A DNA stretch of 49,023 bases. Origin: Chitinophaga pinensis. Lineage in GTDB: Bacteria > Bacteroidota > Bacteroidia > Flavobacteriales_D > Crocinitomicaceae. The stretch lies in the NCBI GenBank assembly GCA_943324745.2, contig CALPMT020000022.1, positions 1-49,023 of the forward strand, given 5' to 3'. The notes under the pieces were generated by a model, which did not search any database, had not been told where the DNA came from, and was given only the letters and a program-made list of their open reading frames with translations. This document shows, one piece after another, positions 16,685 to 25,146 of this stretch. Numbering within the stretch: position 1 is the stretch's first letter; each line of letters begins with the position of its first letter. The position numbers and the translations under genes are program-made.

Positions 16685-17497
16685 ATGATATTATTCCCTC
16701 CGTGTAAAATTAATATTGGATTGCATGTGTTGTATAAGCGCAATGATGGTTATCATGCTTTAGACACGCTTATGTATCCTATTGCAATTTGCGACATCTT
16801 AGAAGTTGTAAAAAGTGATACATTTGAATTTACCAACAGTGGTATTAAAATACCTGGGGATGGTCAAATGAATATCTGTATTAAAGCTTATTACTTGATG
16901 CAACAAGTATATGGAATTACACCAATTAAAATTCATTTGCACAAAGTTATCCCTATGGGTGGCGGTTTAGGTGGCGGTTCTTCCGATGGTACTTATACGT
17001 TGAAAGCGATTAGTGATTTGTTTGAATTGAAACTTACTAGCGATAGATTACAAGAGTTAGCTGCGCAATTAGGTAGTGATTGTCCGTTTTTTGTAACTGC
17101 CTCTCCACAAGTCGTTTCAGGTCGTGGCGAATTATTAACACCTTCTGTTTTTACTTTAAAAGGAAAGTATATATACCTAGTTAATTTAGGGATACATATT
17201 TCGACTGCAAAAGCATTTTCAAATGTTCAGTTTTACACTAAGGAAACTTCAATTATTGAACTGATCAAACAACCATTTGAAACTATTAAAAGTGAATTAG
17301 TAAACTCTTTTGAAACTTCTGTTTTTGAAAGTTATCCCGAATTGGCTAATATTAAAACCCTTTTTAGACAACATGGTGCAATATATACTTCTATGTCAGG
17401 GAGTGGTTCAACGATGTATGGTATTTTTGAAGAAAAACCTGAAAAAGGATTGTTTATTGATTGTGATTTAGTATTTGAAGAGGTGGTAGCACTTTGA
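16685..17497 (+). CDS. ispE: 4-diphosphocytidyl-2-C-methyl-D-erythritol kinase
   Basis: IspE phosphorylates CDP-methylerythritol in the MEP pathway of isoprenoid synthesis. The chosen ATG at 16685 gives 270 residues beginning ILFPPCKINIGLHVLYKR; the Lys-Ile-Asn region is the start of the GHMP fold. The glycine-rich ATP loop PMGGGLGGGSSDGTYTL (about residues 90-106) and the C-terminal SMSGSGSTMYGIF motif (about 238) are intact. These isoprenoids feed the menaquinone tail added by MenA further along. The promoter predicts a leaderless transcript. The 3' end is convergent with the TPR gene over 51 bp without a clear terminator. Confidence 0.96.
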   Translation: MILFPPCKINIGLHVLYKRNDGYHALDTLMYPIAICDILEVVKSDTFEFTNSGIKIPGDGQMNICIKAYYLMQQVYGITPIKIHLHKVIPMGGGLGGGSSDGTYTLKAISDLFELKLTSDRLQELAAQLGSDCPFFVTASPQVVSGRGELLTPSVFTLKGKYIYLVNLGIHISTAKAFSNVQFYTKETSIIELIKQPFETIKSELVNSFETSVFESYPELANIKTLFRQHGAIYTSMSGSGSTMYGIFEEKPEKGLFIDCDLVFEEVVAL

Positions 17498-17548
17498 TTT
17501 GAGTTATATCAGGTTTTCAAATCTATCTTAAAATGGTAATAATGATCA

Positions 17549-19072
17549 TTAATTACAATTGTCTAATACTTTTTGTACAGCCTCTTGGTAACCTAAATAC
17601 ACAGCAGTGTGCCAATCCTTACAAGCACCTGCTTTGTCGTTTGCTTTGAGTTTGGCTTCAGCGCGCTTCATGTAGTGTATGGGATTAGTAGATTCCAATG
17701 CTACTACTTTATCTAAGTCATTAATAGCATCTTCAAATTTTTCTAGTATCATTTTTAGATTCACATTGTTAATATACAAGTCGATATTGGTTGAATCCAA
17801 TTGAATGGCTTTGGCATTATCCAAAATTGCTGAGCGGTAATCTCCTAGTTCTGAACGAGTCGTTGCTCTGTTTTTATAAGCTTCTAAGTTTGTAGGGTTA
17901 AGTTCAATGGCTTTGGAATAGTCTTCGATTGACCCAATAAAATTACGCATTACATGATTTGTATTACCACGTCCCACATAAGCTTGATCATTATTTGAAT
18001 CCAGTGTGATAGCCTTATTCATATAATTAATAGATTCTTGTAATTCATTCATTTCAAATTTTAAAACCCCCATGGAATAAGCAGCTTTAGAATTAGTCGT
18101 GTCATTTTTTAGAACATATAAAAAGTCATGAGTTGCTGCTTTATTGTCACCGCTTCGCATGAAAGCATCTCCACGACTTAAGTAAATTTCTACAATAGAA
18201 GTGTCTTGTAATAGTACATTATTATAATCATCAATAGCTTCCTTATAATTTTTTAATTCTTTTTTGATGTCAGCACGTGCAATCAAAGCATCTTCAAAGG
18301 TTGGGTCTATAGATATAATATGATTGTAATCTGAGATAGCGTCTGTTTTATCGTTTAATTTGTATTTGATATTTGCTCGATGAAAATAAGCGTAAATATG
18401 TTTAGGATCTAGTTGAATTACCTTATTGAGGTCAATTAATGCAGCACGAATGTTTCCTAATTCTACATATGCTAATGCTCGGTTATAATGTGCATTTGGA
18501 TCATTTGGGGTGAGTTGTACTGCATACGTAAAATCTTCTACGGCAAATTCATATTTCTTTAATTTCATGTATAAAGTTCCTTTATTTCGAAAAGCTTTTT
18601 CATAAGCAGGATCAATTACGATGCATTTTTCATAATCTTCAATTGCATCTCTAAAATTTCCGATTTCTGCTTCTGCTTGTGCGCGATTAAAAAACGCTGG
18701 AATAAACGTTGTATCAAGTGCGATTGTTTTATCATAATCTTCAATAGAACCTGCATAATTACGTATCATGTGTTGAGTGTTACCACGATTGAAATAAGCT
18801 AATTTGTTTGCAGTATCTAATTCGATAGATTTACTAAAATCTTCAATTGCAGAACGATAATTTCCAATTTCTGATTTTACAATACCACGATTCATAAAAA
18901 ATACCGATTTAGTATCGTCGATTGCAATTGCTTTCGTAAATGCTTCAAGTGCGCCAGTAAAATCTTTTTGATCTAATTTGTCATTGCCAGTATTGTACAA
19001 ATCCATTGCAGTTTGGGTGAAACTACTTAGACTTAAAAAAGATAGAACAATTACAAGTGCAAAATTTTTCAT
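17549..19072 (-). CDS. Exported tetratricopeptide-repeat protein
   Basis: This 507-residue protein has a signal peptide (KNFALVIVLSFLSLSSFTQ), then about 13 to 14 TPR units of 34 residues filling residues 22-485. Each unit shows the A-x3-R-G/A, Y/F-x-A-I-x-D-Y/F pattern (for example YFNRGNTQHMIRNYAGSIED). It ends in a Cys-containing cap (GACKDWHTAVYLGYQEAVQK, final DNCN) typical of Bacteroidota TPR proteins. Residues 96-145 and 368-417 are close copies exactly 272 residues (8 repeats) apart, suggesting an ancient block duplication. TPR arrays bind proteins, but the partner is unknown. It is probably periplasmic and monocistronic. Confidence 0.9.
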   Translation of the reverse strand: MKNFALVIVLSFLSLSSFTQTAMDLYNTGNDKLDQKDFTGALEAFTKAIAIDDTKSVFFMNRGIVKSEIGNYRSAIEDFSKSIELDTANKLAYFNRGNTQHMIRNYAGSIEDYDKTIALDTTFIPAFFNRAQAEAEIGNFRDAIEDYEKCIVIDPAYEKAFRNKGTLYMKLKKYEFAVEDFTYAVQLTPNDPNAHYNRALAYVELGNIRAALIDLNKVIQLDPKHIYAYFHRANIKYKLNDKTDAISDYNHIISIDPTFEDALIARADIKKELKNYKEAIDDYNNVLLQDTSIVEIYLSRGDAFMRSGDNKAATHDFLYVLKNDTTNSKAAYSMGVLKFEMNELQESINYMNKAITLDSNNDQAYVGRGNTNHVMRNFIGSIEDYSKAIELNPTNLEAYKNRATTRSELGDYRSAILDNAKAIQLDSTNIDLYINNVNLKMILEKFEDAINDLDKVVALESTNPIHYMKRAEAKLKANDKAGACKDWHTAVYLGYQEAVQKVLDNCN

Positions 19073-19173
19073 TTCCTCGTTTATCTAATTGATTTTGTGA
19101 AATACTCACTAAAATTAAACATAAATTAAGGTATAATTTTGCTAATAATCAAATTTTATAGTTTTTAAAAGTG

Positions 19174-19914
19174 CTAATATTCTATTTTCCAAAGAAATAA
19201 GCCGTGAGCTGGGACAGACATTTTTGCTTCACCACGATCATTTTTAGCGATAATTGTTTTAAGATCCTCTGAAGTTATTTTTCCTTCTCCAACTTCTAGT
19301 AAGGTACCAACAATTGCGCGAACCATGTTGCGTAAAAAGCGATCAGCTGTAATTTCAAAATAGATTTCATGCTCATTGACGCGTGTCCATGCTGCATGAC
19401 TTATTAAACAGATATTTGTGAAAACATCCGTGTGTAATTTTGAAAATGAGGTAAAGTCTTTTTTTCCTAATAATAATAATCCAGCTTCATTCATTTTAAC
19501 CAAATTCAAGTGCTTTGTGAAATGTAGACTTGCACCATTTATAAATGGATCTTTTTGAGTATGTATGAAATAACGATATGTACGTGCTTTTGCATTGAAA
19601 CGGGCATGAAAATCAGATTCTTTTTTTTGAATGTTGTATATGACAATCGAAGCAGGTAGAATTCGGTTCAGTTTATAGGTTAATACATCTTCATCCCATT
19701 TTAAAGGTAAATCTACATGTGCGATATATTGTTTAGCATGTACACCAGTGTCAGTTCTGCCACAGCCTACAATGTCTATTTTTTGAGCATCAAATAATTT
19801 AGAAAGAGCTAATTCAATAGTTTCTTGAACACTAACTTGTTTTGGTTGAATTTGCCAACCAAAAAAGTCACGACCATTGTAAGCCAATTCTATTGCATAA
19901 CGTTGCAATTCCAT
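19174..19914 (-). CDS. truA: tRNA pseudouridine(38-40) synthase
   Basis: TruA makes pseudouridine at positions 38-40 of the tRNA anticodon arm. The 246 residues match the family length. The catalytic aspartate lies in GCGRTDTGVHA (about residue 52). The FHARFNAKARTYRYFI segment (about 105) and the C-terminal FLRNMVRAIVGTLLEVG (about 190-207) are classic. It is the third gene of the sppA-murB-truA operon, overlapping the murB stop by one base (TAATG). Confidence 0.97.
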   Translation of the reverse strand: MELQRYAIELAYNGRDFFGWQIQPKQVSVQETIELALSKLFDAQKIDIVGCGRTDTGVHAKQYIAHVDLPLKWDEDVLTYKLNRILPASIVIYNIQKKESDFHARFNAKARTYRYFIHTQKDPFINGASLHFTKHLNLVKMNEAGLLLLGKKDFTSFSKLHTDVFTNICLISHAAWTRVNEHEIYFEITADRFLRNMVRAIVGTLLEVGEGKITSEDLKTIIAKNDRGEAKMSVPAHGLFLWKIEY

Positions 19915-20915
19915 TAGATAATATTTACTTCACGTTCAAGTGTAATTCCAAACATTTGTTTAACATCTGTAATAATAGCCGTAGAAAGTGCAAAAATTTC
20001 ATTCCCAGTTGCATTTCCGTAATTCACTAATACCAATGCTTGGTTTTTGTGCACTCCACAAGCTCCCATTTGTTTACCTTTCCATCCAGCAGTTTCTATT
20101 AACCATCCAGCAGGAACTTTTACAGTTGTTTCGCTAATAGGGTAGGCAGGTGCTTCTGGGAATGTATCTTTTATTTTCTTATATGTTTTAATTGGAACAA
20201 CTGGATTTTTGAAAAAACTTCCAGCATTTCCTAGATCTTTTGGATTCGGTAATTTACTCGAGCGAATAGAGATAACAGCATCACTAACATCTTTACTTGT
20301 AGGTGAAATAATACCATGTTTGTTTAATTCATCTTCTATTGCTCCGTAGTTTGTACTTAATTTTTTAGTTAAATTTAGACGAAAATACACGTAAGTGATG
20401 ATGTATTTGCCTTTCAAAGAACGTTTAAAAACACTTTCTCTGTAACCAAAAGCACAAGCTTCATTAGAAAAGCTGTGTTCTTCTCCAGTTTCAATTTCTA
20501 TTGCGTCTAATTTTTCAAACACATCTTTGATTTCAACGCCGTAGGCTCCAATGTTTTGCATTGGACTAGCTCCAACGCTACCTGGAATAAGGGACATGTT
20601 TTCAATGCCGTAATAACCTTTTTCAATGGTATAAAGAACGAAGTCGTGCCACACTTCTCCAGCACCAACTTTTAGCAATATAGAGGTTTCATTTTGTTCG
20701 ACACACGTAATTCCAGTGATTTCATTTTTTAGTACTAATCCATTAAAATCTTTGGTTAATAATAAATTACTTCCCCCACCTAAAATCAGTAATTCTTCAG
20801 TATTGTTTTTTATGAGTGATCTTGCTTCAGTTTCATTAGAAAACGAAGCAAATTTTTTTGCTATTGAAGAAACACCAAAGGTAGTATATTCTTTTAAATC
20901 TATGTTTGTAAGCAT
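19914..20915 (-). CDS. murB: UDP-N-acetylenolpyruvoylglucosamine reductase
   Basis: MurB uses NADPH and FAD to make UDP-MurNAc, an early peptidoglycan precursor. The 333 residues correspond to type I MurB. FAD-binding motifs LILGGGSNLLL (about residue 43) and PGSVGASPMQNIGAYGVE (about 109-127), the FGYRESVFK segment (about 155) and the catalytic Ser loop NAGSFFKNP (about 227) are present. The C-terminal KNQALVLVNYGNATG is also typical. It lies 11 bp after sppA and overlaps truA by one base. Confidence 0.97.
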   Translation of the reverse strand: MLTNIDLKEYTTFGVSSIAKKFASFSNETEARSLIKNNTEELLILGGGSNLLLTKDFNGLVLKNEITGITCVEQNETSILLKVGAGEVWHDFVLYTIEKGYYGIENMSLIPGSVGASPMQNIGAYGVEIKDVFEKLDAIEIETGEEHSFSNEACAFGYRESVFKRSLKGKYIITYVYFRLNLTKKLSTNYGAIEDELNKHGIISPTSKDVSDAVISIRSSKLPNPKDLGNAGSFFKNPVVPIKTYKKIKDTFPEAPAYPISETTVKVPAGWLIETAGWKGKQMGACGVHKNQALVLVNYGNATGNEIFALSTAIITDVKQMFGITLEREVNII

Positions 20916-20926
20916 ATTTATGATTT

Positions 20927-22732
20927 CTAATGTATTTCTAGATTAAAAGGCATACGCATTTGAATACCTTGTATACTTTCTAATTTGATTAGTTCAGCGT
21001 AATATTTCTGAATGCTTGCTGGTATTTTAGAGGTAGTAATTGAACTTGCATTCGCAGTTTTACCTTCTGTAATATCTTCTAATTGATTTAGGATTTCTTC
21101 CATTGGCTCCAATTTTTTTTCTGGCCAATAACGTGGGATTATGTTGATAATTTTCGCCTGTTTTGCTGCGTAAGAAATAGCATCATTTAAGCCTCCTAAA
21201 TCATCTACCAAACCAATTTTTTTAGCTTCACTTCCAGTCCAAACTCTTCCACGTGCATAACGATGTACGAGTTCAGGCTTCATTTTTCTACCTTGAGCTA
21301 CCTTATTTAAGAAGTCTGTGTAAATTTTATCAACTTGTTTTTGAATTAGTATTAATTCTTCTTGAGTTAATTTATGATTTAGTGAAAGAGAAGCATGTTT
21401 GTTAGTAGTCACTTTGTCAAATGTGATTCCTAATTTGTCTTGGAAAAATTTACCTGTATATGGAATGATTCCAAAAACACCTATAGAACCTGTAATGGTT
21501 GTTGGTTCAGCAAAAATATGTGAAGCAGCAGCAGCAATGTAATACCCCCCAGAAGCAGCGACATCACCCATTGAAACGACTACTTTTTTGAATTTGTTAG
21601 CTACAATAACCTCTCTCCAAATGATATCACTTGCGAGCGCGCTTCCACCTGGGCTGTTGACACGTAATACGATTGTTTTTATGTTATCATCTAGTCTTGC
21701 TTCACGAATGTATTTTGCAATATTGTCAGATGCAAGTTCATCACCATCTACAGAAATTCCACCTTCAGCTAAAATGATTGCTACATTTGGTTTCGATAAG
21801 TTGTTACTGATTTGTTGATTATAGAAATTTTTACGAGCATATTTTTCGAAAGGTACAAGGTTTAAATCATCAGAAGATCCAATATTTACTTTTTTAGTAA
21901 GAATGTCCAATATTTCATCTTTATATTTAGCTGCTTTGAAAAAATGATAATTCACTCCTTCTTCCACTGAAGTAACCAATGCATTATTTGCAATTTTATT
22001 AAGCGTTGCTGTATCTGTTTGAATATCTTTTGATATTTCACATCGTACCTCTTGCCAAATGTTGTTTAAAAGTTGTGTTGTTTGTAAACGACTTGAATCA
22101 GACATCTTAGAGAGTAAATAAGGTTCTACAGCACTTTTAAAATCGTTATTTCGGCCTCTAATTACCTGCATTTCTACTCCTAATAAATCAAGTGTATTCT
22201 TAAAAAACATTGGTTCAGTTCCTAGACCGAGAAACTCAATCATGGTTCCTGGAAAGCCATAACTTTCTTTTATAGATGTAGTTATATATAATTGTTTTTG
22301 TGAAACCAATTCTCCACTGGTGTAAGCAATCACAAATTTCCCTGATTTTTGAAATTTAGTTAGTGCACGTCTTATTTCTCGCGCTGATGAGATTCCACAA
22401 GTAATATCACTTAATTCCAAGTACAATCCTTTAATGTTTTCGTCAGTTTCTGCTTTTTCCAATCCAAACAATATATCGCTTAAACCAATTTTTTTATCTA
22501 CCGAAAACGTAGAAGGGTTAAGTTTAGAGGAACTGTTTTCTGCTATTTCACCTTCTAAAGTCATATGTAATATTGTATTGGAAGAATTTTCATCTGTATC
22601 TTCGCCACCCACACTTGCAATTACACCTCCAATGATTCCGAAAAATATTAACAGGTAAACAGCAGTGGAAACAATGATAGCAGTGAAAGCAGGCCAAAAT
22701 ATTTTCCAAAAAGTAATTCTTTTTTCAGTCAT
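20927..22732 (-). CDS. sppA: Signal peptide peptidase SppA, 67-kDa type
   Basis: SppA is a membrane-bound serine protease that degrades cleaved signal peptides. I start it at the ATG at 22732 (TEKRITFWKIFWPAF), giving 601 residues. The longer frame starts at 22759, inside the TAnnTTTG promoter. One N-terminal transmembrane helix (about 12-38) is followed by two tandem SppA domains. The general-base lysine is in NDFKSAVEPYL (first domain) and the nucleophilic serine in GDVAASGGYYIAAAA (second domain), as in the Escherichia coli enzyme. TGSIGVFGI and RVWTGSEAKKIGLVDDLGG are further signatures. It heads the operon with murB and truA and is divergent from folK. Confidence 0.95.
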   Translation of the reverse strand: MTEKRITFWKIFWPAFTAIIVSTAVYLLIFFGIIGGVIASVGGEDTDENSSNTILHMTLEGEIAENSSSKLNPSTFSVDKKIGLSDILFGLEKAETDENIKGLYLELSDITCGISSAREIRRALTKFQKSGKFVIAYTSGELVSQKQLYITTSIKESYGFPGTMIEFLGLGTEPMFFKNTLDLLGVEMQVIRGRNNDFKSAVEPYLLSKMSDSSRLQTTQLLNNIWQEVRCEISKDIQTDTATLNKIANNALVTSVEEGVNYHFFKAAKYKDEILDILTKKVNIGSSDDLNLVPFEKYARKNFYNQQISNNLSKPNVAIILAEGGISVDGDELASDNIAKYIREARLDDNIKTIVLRVNSPGGSALASDIIWREVIVANKFKKVVVSMGDVAASGGYYIAAAASHIFAEPTTITGSIGVFGIIPYTGKFFQDKLGITFDKVTTNKHASLSLNHKLTQEELILIQKQVDKIYTDFLNKVAQGRKMKPELVHRYARGRVWTGSEAKKIGLVDDLGGLNDAISYAAKQAKIINIIPRYWPEKKLEPMEEILNQLEDITEGKTANASSITTSKIPASIQKYYAELIKLESIQGIQMRMPFNLEIH

Positions 22733-22747
22733 AATCGATAATTTACA

Positions 22748-22756
22748 ACAAATGTA
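22748..22756 (-). promoter_or_regulatory. -7 promoter element of the sppA-murB-truA operon
   Basis: The minus strand reads TACATTTGT (TAnnTTTG), 15 nt before the ATG at 22732. It overlaps the upstream in-frame ATG, which decides the start. Confidence 0.55.
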
Positions 22757-22823
22757 CATAACGATTTTGAAAATATGTAACCCCGTATTACAAAGTACGT
22801 ATCAATTAATAAATCATAGATTT

Positions 22824-23315
22824 ATGGAGCAAGTTTTTATTGGTTTTGGTGCGAATTTAGGAGATAGATTCGCAATTATTAAAGAAGCGATTCGACTGAT
22901 CCATATTAATTTAGGGGAAGTAGTTTCTCAGTCTTCTTTATATGAATCTGAACCATGGGGATATGAATCTAATGAGCTTTTTGTAAATGGAGTTTTAGAG
23001 ATTGCAACGAATTTATCACCACTTGAATTGTTATTAGGATTAAAAGGCATAGAATCTACTTTAGGTAGAAAAGAAAAAACGTTAGTTACTTACTCTGATC
23101 GATTAATTGATTTAGATATCTTGTATTATAGTGATAAAAATTTAAATATGAGTGACTTAATTATTCCACATCCACATATTTATAAGCGGAGATTTGTATT
23201 AGAACCTTTAGTTGAAATTGCACCTAATTTTATTGATTTGCGTTTTTATAAAACAACTAGAGAATTATTAAAAGAGTGTTCAGATACTTCCGTATTAAAA
23301 AAAATAGTATTTTAG
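22824..23315 (+). CDS. folK: 2-amino-4-hydroxy-6-hydroxymethyldihydropteridine diphosphokinase
   Basis: FolK transfers pyrophosphate from ATP to hydroxymethyl-dihydropterin in folate synthesis. The ATG at 22824 gives 163 residues, the normal size; the in-frame extension upstream overlaps sppA and has no homology. Signatures are FIGFGANLGDR (N-terminus), SSLYESEPWGYE (about 37), FVNGVLEIAT (about 53), LGRKEKTLVTYSDRLIDLDILYY (residues about 84-106, the family motif with metal-binding Asp) and PHPHIYKRRFVLEPLVEIAP (about 116). It is divergent from sppA over 91 bp. Other folate genes are not in the window. Confidence 0.95.
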   Translation: MEQVFIGFGANLGDRFAIIKEAIRLIHINLGEVVSQSSLYESEPWGYESNELFVNGVLEIATNLSPLELLLGLKGIESTLGRKEKTLVTYSDRLIDLDILYYSDKNLNMSDLIIPHPHIYKRRFVLEPLVEIAPNFIDLRFYKTTRELLKECSDTSVLKKIVF

Positions 23316-23394
23316 TTTTTTGTATCTGAGTTGTTTAATAAACAATTTAGTTAAAACATTGTATAATAAGTAAATAAAGAATCATAAATTGAGA

Positions 23395-25092
23395 ATGAAA
23401 AATCCAAGTATCAAAAGTTTAGCAATATTTACTATTGCAGGTTCGCTTGTTGCAAGTTGTAGCTTAATTAAAGATGTAAATTATACTGTTACTCCAAGTC
23501 CACTTGAAATGCATGGAGATAGTGTTCGTGTGAAGGTGGATGTAACTTTCCCACAAAAAGGATTGAATAAGAAAGCTTCTATTGAAATTACTCCAATGTT
23601 GGGTAATAACGCGTTAAATTCAGTATTGGTAATGGGCGAGAAATCAACTGGTAATGGCACAACAATTTTGTACAAGCCAGGAGGAATTGTTACTTATGAA
23701 GATGTGATTGCTTACAAACCAGAAATGGAGAGTGCAGAATTGACTGTTTCTGGACGTGTAATGAAGGGTGGAGTTGAAAAAATGATGACCCCAACTAAAA
23801 AAATTGCCGATGGTACAATCATCACACCATTATTAGTGAATAAAGATTTTAAAGTAGCATCCGAAAAAGACAAACATGTAAATGTTCGTGAAGAGGTTTA
23901 TACAGCTCAAATTAATTACTTAAAAGGAAAGTCAGATTTACAATCAGGTGAATTAGATAAAGAGTCTTTGAAATCATTTGAGAAATGGTTAGCAGAAGCT
24001 CAAACTAATTCTAAAATTAAAATCAAGTCAATTCAAATTGTTGGTTATGCTTCACCTGAGGGAGAAGAAAATAAAAACAATACACTTTCTACAGATCGTG
24101 CGAACACAGGTAAAACAACAGCATTGTTACTAGCTAAAAATGCTAAAAACGAATCTGCATCAAAAGAAATTTACACTTTGTTAGGTCGTGGAGAGGATTA
24201 TGAAGGATTTAAGGTTGAGTTAGAGAAATCAGCAATGGATCAAGATGAAAAACAATTAGTGATTCGTGTATTGGAAATGTACAAAGATCCTATTCAACGC
24301 GAAACAGAAATGCGCAATATGGCAAAAACATTTACGTATTTAGAAAAATCAATTTTCCCAAAATTACGTCGTGCTGAAATTAAAGTAACTTATGAGACTA
24401 CAGGACATTCAGATGAATTGTATGTAATTATTGCTAAAACGAATCCGGAAAAATTAGGAGTTGAAGAGTTGTTATATGCAGCATCTTTACAAAAAGATTT
24501 AGCTGAAAAAGCATTAATTTATGCAGCATGTGAGAAATTATATCCTTCAGATTATAGAGCATATAATAATGAAGGTGTTTTATTATTCACACAAGGAAAA
24601 GTGGCTGAAGCTGAAACAAAATTTGAAAAATCATTAGCTGTGAAAGATAATGGCGTATCAAAAAATAATTTAGCTGCAGTTGCTGGAGCTAAAGGTGATT
24701 TGAAAAAAGCAAAAGAATTATTAGAGAAATCAAGTGGTGCTGGAGCTGAAGGAAATTACAATAAAGGTATTATTAGTATCGTTCAAGGTAATTATGCAAG
24801 TGCGGTATCTAACTTTGGTGATAATAAGACGTTTAATAGAGCTTTAGCTCAGGTGTTAAATAAAGATTTTGATGGTGCTATTGCAACGATTAATGCTTCT
24901 GTAGATGCTAGTTCGGCACAAGGTTTATATTTGAAAGCTATTGCTTATGCACATCAAGATAAAGTAGATGAAGCCGTTAAAGCATTACAAGCTTCAATTG
25001 CTAAAGATGCCTCTTTCAAAGCAAAAATGAAAAAAGATAGAGAATTTTTAAAATTCGCAACAAATGAAAATTTTGTTGCAATTGCCAAATAA
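23395..25092 (+). CDS. TPR lipoprotein with OmpA-like segment
   Basis: I start at the ATG at 23395 (KNPSIKSLAIF); a TTG two codons upstream is less likely. The 565 residues begin with a lipoprotein signal (LVASC, lipid-attachment Cys at about 22). Residues 25-160 look beta-rich. Residues 165-330 contain an OmpA-like pattern (IQIVGYASPEGEENKNNTLS, then TDRANTGKTTALLL) that may bind cell wall. The C-terminal part (about 360-560) has TPR-type helices (YRAYNNEGVLLFTQGKVAEAE). This combination is common in Bacteroidota outer-membrane lipoproteins of unknown function. It is monocistronic and followed by a strong terminator. Confidence 0.85.
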   Translation: MKNPSIKSLAIFTIAGSLVASCSLIKDVNYTVTPSPLEMHGDSVRVKVDVTFPQKGLNKKASIEITPMLGNNALNSVLVMGEKSTGNGTTILYKPGGIVTYEDVIAYKPEMESAELTVSGRVMKGGVEKMMTPTKKIADGTIITPLLVNKDFKVASEKDKHVNVREEVYTAQINYLKGKSDLQSGELDKESLKSFEKWLAEAQTNSKIKIKSIQIVGYASPEGEENKNNTLSTDRANTGKTTALLLAKNAKNESASKEIYTLLGRGEDYEGFKVELEKSAMDQDEKQLVIRVLEMYKDPIQRETEMRNMAKTFTYLEKSIFPKLRRAEIKVTYETTGHSDELYVIIAKTNPEKLGVEELLYAASLQKDLAEKALIYAACEKLYPSDYRAYNNEGVLLFTQGKVAEAETKFEKSLAVKDNGVSKNNLAAVAGAKGDLKKAKELLEKSSGAGAEGNYNKGIISIVQGNYASAVSNFGDNKTFNRALAQVLNKDFDGAIATINASVDASSAQGLYLKAIAYAHQDKVDEAVKALQASIAKDASFKAKMKKDREFLKFATNENFVAIAK

Positions 25093-25113
25093 GAGTTAGA
25101 TTATTAATTATAG

Positions 25114-25146
25114 AAAGGCTACTTCAATCGAGGTAGCCTTTTTTTT
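25114..25146. terminator. Bidirectional terminator after the TPR lipoprotein gene
   Basis: AAAGGCTAC (25114-25122) pairs with GTAGCCTTT (25133-25141), extended inward by TTC/GAG, with a T run after it. The T run touches the stop codon of the convergent phospholipase-like gene at 25145, so it probably serves both directions. Confidence 0.88.

Noticed and set aside
17536-17556. Near-palindrome as terminator between ispE and the TPR gene
   Set aside because: The stem is AT-only at its ends, lacks a T run and overlaps a stop codon.
19134-19142. Plus-strand promoter TAATTTTGC
   Set aside because: It points into the minus-strand truA gene with no plus-strand gene downstream and no -33 box; probably chance in AT-rich DNA, though an antisense start is not excluded.
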